Source: Ilyonectria destructans (lineage: Eukaryota > Ascomycota > Sordariomycetes > Hypocreales > Nectriaceae). From it: a DNA stretch of 64,000 nt. The notes under the pieces are model-generated. The model had not been told where the DNA came from, did not search any database, and saw only the letters and a list, made by a program, of their open reading frames with translations. Below, one piece after another: positions 59,459-64,000 of this stretch; positions within the stretch are counted from its first letter, which is position 1, and every line of letters begins with the position of its first letter. The stretch spans positions 1,302,001 through 1,366,000 of the forward strand of contig JAHEWK010000003.1 of the NCBI GenBank assembly GCA_020740775.1. The letters are read 5' to 3'. A program made the position numbers and the translations under genes.

Positions 59459-59916
59459 TGTGTCTTTGGCGGGGATGAGAGGCGCTGTTGATGGTGAGAC
59501 CGGGTGAATCAAGTGGGTATTATAAGCCGGCGCTTTGGCATGACATAAATCAACGCGGGGAGGATGTACGACAAAAACAGCACATGGCTGATCCTATCGT
59601 ACATTAATATACCGGGCTTGATTCGAAAATGCTCACGCGCCGGAAACGCAGCGTCTGCTCCGGGAATCGATCCACCGCCGTAACATCAAGTGGAGACGAC
59701 GCGGGAAGATGACCGCAGTCTCGACTCTCAGAGTTGGCGCTAATAATGTGGTGTACAAAATAGGTATTGGCCCTCGTCTCCCCCGTCGCGGCCAACGTCC
59801 CGTTTTCCCCAGCTTCATCACCTCTCGGTCATCGTTCCGCCTCTCATTCTACTCCACTTCAACAACGAGGTCAAGACAGGATTGTGCATACGGCGGCCAT
59901 CGTCCCATGCGAAACC
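59459..59916. promoter_or_regulatory. Divergent promoter (dehydrogenase-kinase fusion / Zn2Cys6 regulator)
   Basis: 458 bp between start codons. CCG/CGG triplets are frequent (CGCCGGAAACG at 59638, CTCCGGGAATCG at 59658, CCGCCG at 59671), compatible with a Zn2Cys6 site but not a defined dyad. Confidence 0.35.
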
Positions 59917-62066
59917 ATGAAGCGCACGCGGTTCGACAGCTCGGCAGATGGGGTCTCTCGCGAATCAGCTGGCCCTCTGCCTAAAATCTCCCGAAAGATT
60001 CGAGCCTGTGAGTGGGCCCTGTTGCCACGCTGCGTGCCAAGGCGGAGACGGAGACGAGATTTAGATTGATACTAACCTGATGATCAATCATTGTATAGGC
60101 CAAGAGTGTCAGGGCCGCAAGATCAAGTGTGATATTGAAAACGGCCAGAATCGGTGTGCCCGATGCGCTCGCCTCGGCCTAGAATGTGTCGTGAACAAGA
60201 GCCTGCAGACACTACTAGAAGGCGAAAATGAATGGAAGGAGTCGATGGAACAGCAGGTCCGCAACCTTCAGGCCGCTCTAGCTGATGTCCAGAGACGCTT
60301 GAACATGCCTCAAACTGTCCCTCACCAACTCTCATTGAATCATCAAGACACCCAGATGCCAGCACAAAACCCGGGATTGCCCACGCATCTTGTATCCCAG
60401 GTTAGCCCGGCTGCGAATTCACCTTTACGACCATCAGATGTAACAGCTATGACAAGAGAAAACTCGCCGGAAGCAGCGATACACGAGGCGCAAGAACAGG
60501 CCATTGGCAACGCTCCAATGGCGAGTCTGTTTGAAGTAACCAAGCTACGGAATATTCGAAGTGATCCTGGCGCTACGATCCACCCGAAGGAGACCCTGGC
60601 CCCAGAACCCGACTTCATCGCTCAGGGGAAAGTCAGCCTCAACGAAGCTGAAGCCCTCTTCTCCACTTTCTGTGGAACGCTCAATGCATACTTGTGGGGA
60701 GGAATCGCTCTGGTTCACAAGACGCTAGCCGAGACACGCAACTCGTCGACACTTCTGGCCGCCGCCATTCTTGCTGTGACAGCGTTGCATGCACAGGATG
60801 GAGGCCAGGCCTTTGACAGGTGTTATCCCATTTTCCTCGAGCTCACCAGCCAGTCAGTATTCAAACGCTACCACTCGCTGGACGATATTCGAGGTCTCTG
60901 TCTCGGGGCGTTCTGGCTCTCTGATGTAAGCTGGAAGCTCTCGGGTCTAGCCGTGCGCATCGCAACGGAGCTCAAGCTCCACAAGTTCTGTTCCAAGGCT
61001 CTCCAAGGGACATCTCCTGAGCATGTTGAAAAGGCTAGGCTCTGGTACTTTTTATATGTTTGCGATCACCACTTCAGCATCGCATATGGACGGCCGCCCG
61101 TCATTCACGACGACGCTACAATAACGAGCCATGAGACCTTGCTACACCTTCCCGGTATCACACAGGCGGACTTCCGCTTGCACAGCCAAGTTGGGGTCTT
61201 TATCATTCTCAGTCGTGTATTCCACACCTTCGGCTCAGATCGGTCGAGGCTTGTGGCCAACGACGAGTTTGCAGCGCTTCGGCGATACGATGTAGACCTC
61301 GGTCATTGGAGGGATCATTGGGAAAGCCGACTAGGTAAGTAGGGATTGATGCGTGTATTCCTAAAGCATGGGTTGAGTTTAAGTCAGCGGGTTCATGAGC
61401 GCTAACAACCATGTGAATCCAGACCCTGATCATTATATCTCGAATTACCCAGCTAAAGGTGTGGTTCTCCATTACCACTTTGCACGACTACAACTATTCT
61501 CGATTTGCCTTCGCGGCTTGAGCCCCTCAGCTCAGTATCTAGTATCATCTGAGCGGAGGAATTTTGTTAATTTGGCAATACAAAGCGCCTGTTCAGCTTT
61601 GGAGTTGATCCTCGATGACCCCGACATGCGACGGTCGGTAATCGGTGTACCACTATACCTGCTAACCACCATTTCATATGCATCCATGTTTCTCATGAAG
61701 GTGCAGCTGCACTGGAAGCAAGCCAACTTTGCTTTACGCGGCGACGAAGTGATTCTGCTGATGGAAAGAACTGTCGTGTTGCTGGATGAAACGCGTCAAT
61801 GTGTCCGTCATGTTGCCCACTACATCGGGCGAGGACTCAACAACATGCTGCAGAAATTAAAGGAACGCGAGAGGCAAGATGAACAAGCGACTCCATCTAG
61901 CAACCCGGCAGCACCGATCGCTTGGACGGAGACCCCGAGGGACGGGTGGCAAAGTACTGATTGGAGTGGCTGGGTGTTCGACGGCGACATGATGGGGCAG
62001 TTTGATGGAATTGACCATAATCCACTAAACATGCTAGACCTCCTTCATTCGCAGTTGCCAGAATAG
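59917..62066 (+). CDS. Zn2Cys6 transcription factor with fungal-specific domain
   Basis: Nuclear regulator. Exons: 59917-60007, 60099-61334, 61423-62066, giving 656 residues. The basic N-terminus runs into RKIRACQECQGRKIKC, where an intron falls inside the first Cys codon. Then CDIENGQNRCARCARLGLEC closes the binuclear cluster. A coiled-coil-like segment (EWKESMEQQVRNLQAALADVQRRL) follows directly, as in dimerising members. The middle homology region includes LAVRIATELKLHKFC, ARLWYFLYVCDHHFSIAYGRPP and, in exon 3, YHFARLQLFSICLRG. It lies between the dehydrogenase-kinase fusion (divergent) and an MFS carrier (same strand), so it is the likely local activator. Confidence 0.92.
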
Positions 62067-62665
62067 GGCACGAGCTTTGATCTAACGACTGCACTGACGA
62101 TCAGTGATCAACACATGACGGTCTAGATCAGCCACGATTAAAGCATGTTGTCGCAATGCAGGACAGGACAAGGCACGTAGCATGCAAATAAGGAGGCGTT
62201 GATGCACGATAAAATGTAAAAAATCGACCGAGCAATACAGCACAGCGTCCCATTATACTCCCCGCCCCATGACTCTAGGTGACATGAGAACGTCGGGGAT
62301 AGCGACTGACTCGTCAAGCCCCGGTCGACTCATGCATCCTCATGGGTTGCGGGTTGAATCCCGCGACTTGGTGGTATTCTAGATCATTTCTTCCCCCAAT
62401 CGGCGCGAAGACCGCTATGGAGCTGCATCTTAGCTTTGCTCCGCAATGGTTCTTTCGCCCCGCCACCCATCCCCGTGGGGAAATGGCCACCAGTGCCGTC
62501 CCAGGTTTCCAACAAATTGCCAACTCCTTGTTTCGACGTTATATATCATGCGATCGCCGTGGCATTTTTATTCTTTTCAACCCATCCAGTCTCTCTAAAG
62601 CACCGCCTTAGAAAGATCAATCACCCTACTTGGAGAACACAGACTTGCCGCCGTCCATCACCACC
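62067..62665. promoter_or_regulatory. Promoter of second ACS-type carrier
   Basis: 599 bp spacer. A TATATAT box lies at 62540-62546, about 120 bp before the ATG. Near 62349 a hairpin GCGGG-TTGAAT-CCCGC resembles a tRNA T-arm but lacks the rest of a tRNA. Confidence 0.4.
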
Positions 62666-64000
62666 ATGGATCACGACAGAAAGGAGTCTGTGGAGATGAA
62701 GGAAGACCCCAATGGTGAGGTCACGCAGCAGGACCGTGAATTGGCGGAGGCTATTCGCAATTACGTCCCGGGCACTGTCGAAGAAAAGAAGCTCGTCAGA
62801 AAGATTGACTTCTTCCTCATGCCCATCCTTTGGCTCATGTACATCCTGAACTACATTGACAGGACCAATATCGTAAGTGCCAAGCCGAGTGCATCACGCG
62901 GTGAGAGGACTGCATTTGAACTAACACCTCGCGACAGGGCAATGCCAAGATTGCGGGTATGCAAACGGATCTCAAGCTGACTGATGACGATTACGCCTGG
63001 GTGCTTTCCATCTTTTTCTTCGGGTACCTCATCTGCGAGGTCCCGTCCAACATGATTCTCTCCCGAAGCCGACCGTCCATCTTCCTCCCCGGCATCATGC
63101 TCGTCTGGGGCGCGCTTAGCGCTTTGATGGCAATCTCCAAGACATATGGTGCCCTACTCGGATTCCGATTCATTCTGGGATGCATCGAAGCGGGATTCTT
63201 CCCTGGTGTTTTGTATCTCTTGAGTTGCTGGTACACCAAAGCCGAATTGGGTACGTGTCTTGAAAAGGAAATAGCATTAAAACAACACAGCGCTGACATT
63301 GAGATCTAGGCAAGCGATTTGCCATCTTCTACACCGCCGCCGTCCTCTCTGGCGCCTTCGGTGGTCTTCTTGCCGGCGCCATTACTTCCAACCTTCATGA
63401 TGCGCACGGCATCGCGGGGTGGCGGTGGCTCTTCATCGTCGAAGGTGTTTCGACAGTCGGAGTTGCGATTTGCGCCTTCTTTATTTTGCTGGACTATCCC
63501 GAGACATCGACACGCCTCAACGAGTCTGAGCGACAGTTGGCCAAGCTACGAATCATCCATGACGGAATCGCTGAATCTGGTGGTGTCACACGTCGACTGA
63601 CCCACTGGGAGGCATTTGTCGCCGCCGTGTCTGATCCCCGAACTTACTTGTTCCTGGTTTTGTTCATGCTCGACGTCGGTGCAGGCACCATCTCCTACTT
63701 CATCCCTACCATCACCCTCTCTCTGGGCTACGAAACCACAAAGGCCCAATACATGACTGTCCCCATCTATGCCGTCGCCGCAGTATGCCTCAACATCGTC
63801 GCCTGGTCGTCTGACCGTGCTGGCGAGCGACGCTGGCACATTGCCGGAGCGCTGGGAGTTGGCTTCGCCTGCAGTGTTGTGTGTGCCGCGGTTCACACGG
63901 CGGTGGTGCGCTATGTCATGATCTGCTTTGTTGCAGCCGGCATCTGGACTGCCCTGCCACTTATCATGACCTGGACGAGCGGCGTCATTAGTTTGCCGGC
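62666..64000 (+). CDS. MFS carrier, anion:cation symporter family (partial, C-terminus beyond window)
   Basis: Plasma-membrane importer, second of this family in the window. Exons: 62666-62872, 62938-63250, 63310->64000. A charged N-terminus precedes VRKIDFFLMPILWLMYILNYIDRTNI (membrane helix 1 with the family DRTN). NAKIAGMQTDLKLTDDDYAWVLSIFFFGYL and EVPSNMILSRSRPSIFLPG (helices 2-3) follow, then [32 protein letters not shown], the hallmark helix-4/5 loop. GWRWLFIVEG, the central loop and two more helix pairs are present before the window ends. Relatives import allantoate, nicotinate, pantothenate, tartrate and other carboxylates. Next to the tetronate dehydrogenase-kinase, a sugar-acid substrate is the natural guess. 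Confidence 0.93.

Noticed and set aside
62290..62372. tRNA-like sequence with a GCGGG-TTGAAT-CCCGC hairpin.
   Set aside because: The loop is six rather than seven bases and no matching acceptor stem, D-arm or anticodon arm could be folded.

Overview
The window is nuclear DNA of a filamentous ascomycete (Pezizomycotina; a hypocrealean or related Sordariomycete is my guess, not proven). The reasons are short 45-120 bp GT/AG introns in most genes, four Zn2Cys6 regulators with the fungal-specific middle homology region, a PDR-type ABC transporter with the fungal Cys Walker A, a LaeA-like methyltransferase, a HET-domain relic, and families such as the fungal His-rich 'allergen' protein. No rRNA, CRISPR or intact transposon was seen, and no polyketide synthase or NRPS backbone gene. 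The first gene and the last gene run off the window.

Layout. 0-7 kb: a Zn2Cys6 regulator (-) and a full-size PDR transporter (+) face away from each other across a promoter packed with GTCCGG elements. 8-12 kb: an anion:cation-symporter-type MFS carrier (-) diverges from a metallo-beta-lactamase-fold hydrolase/lactonase (+). 12-13 kb: a secreted protein made of six ~50-residue repeats joined by Lys-Glu-Lys-Arg, a likely Kex2-processed repeat protein. 15.8-29.1 kb: a compact metabolic cluster with two Baeyer-Villiger monooxygenases, an HSL-type esterase, two SDRs, a zinc alcohol dehydrogenase and a 4CL-like acyl-CoA ligase. Three divergent promoter pairs there share a GCCGGT element. The enzyme set fits ring-opening catabolism of a cyclic or aryl ketone (ketone to ester/lactone to hydroxy acid to acid to acyl-CoA), possibly helped by the lactonase and carrier at 8-12 kb. 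A HET relic, a glutathione transferase and the His-rich stress protein follow.

34-49 kb: a Zn2Cys6 regulator, a ten-exon amidase, a LaeA-like methyltransferase, a second large Zn2Cys6 regulator and a TRI12-like MFS efflux pump. 50-56 kb: a secreted CE1/PHB-depolymerase-type esterase, a Ysc84/SYLF-domain protein and a phenolic acid decarboxylase, which together suggest release and detoxification of hydroxycinnamates. 55.9-64 kb: a fused dehydrogenase-dehydrogenase-kinase (LtnD-LtnD-OtnK type, without the aldolase domain usual in this fusion), a divergent Zn2Cys6 regulator and a second ACS-type MFS carrier. This reads as a four-carbon sugar-acid (threonate/erythronate) utilisation locus.

Exon structures were built by hand from reading frame, splice-site consensus and family conservation. 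Every junction keeps phase, but they are predictions.
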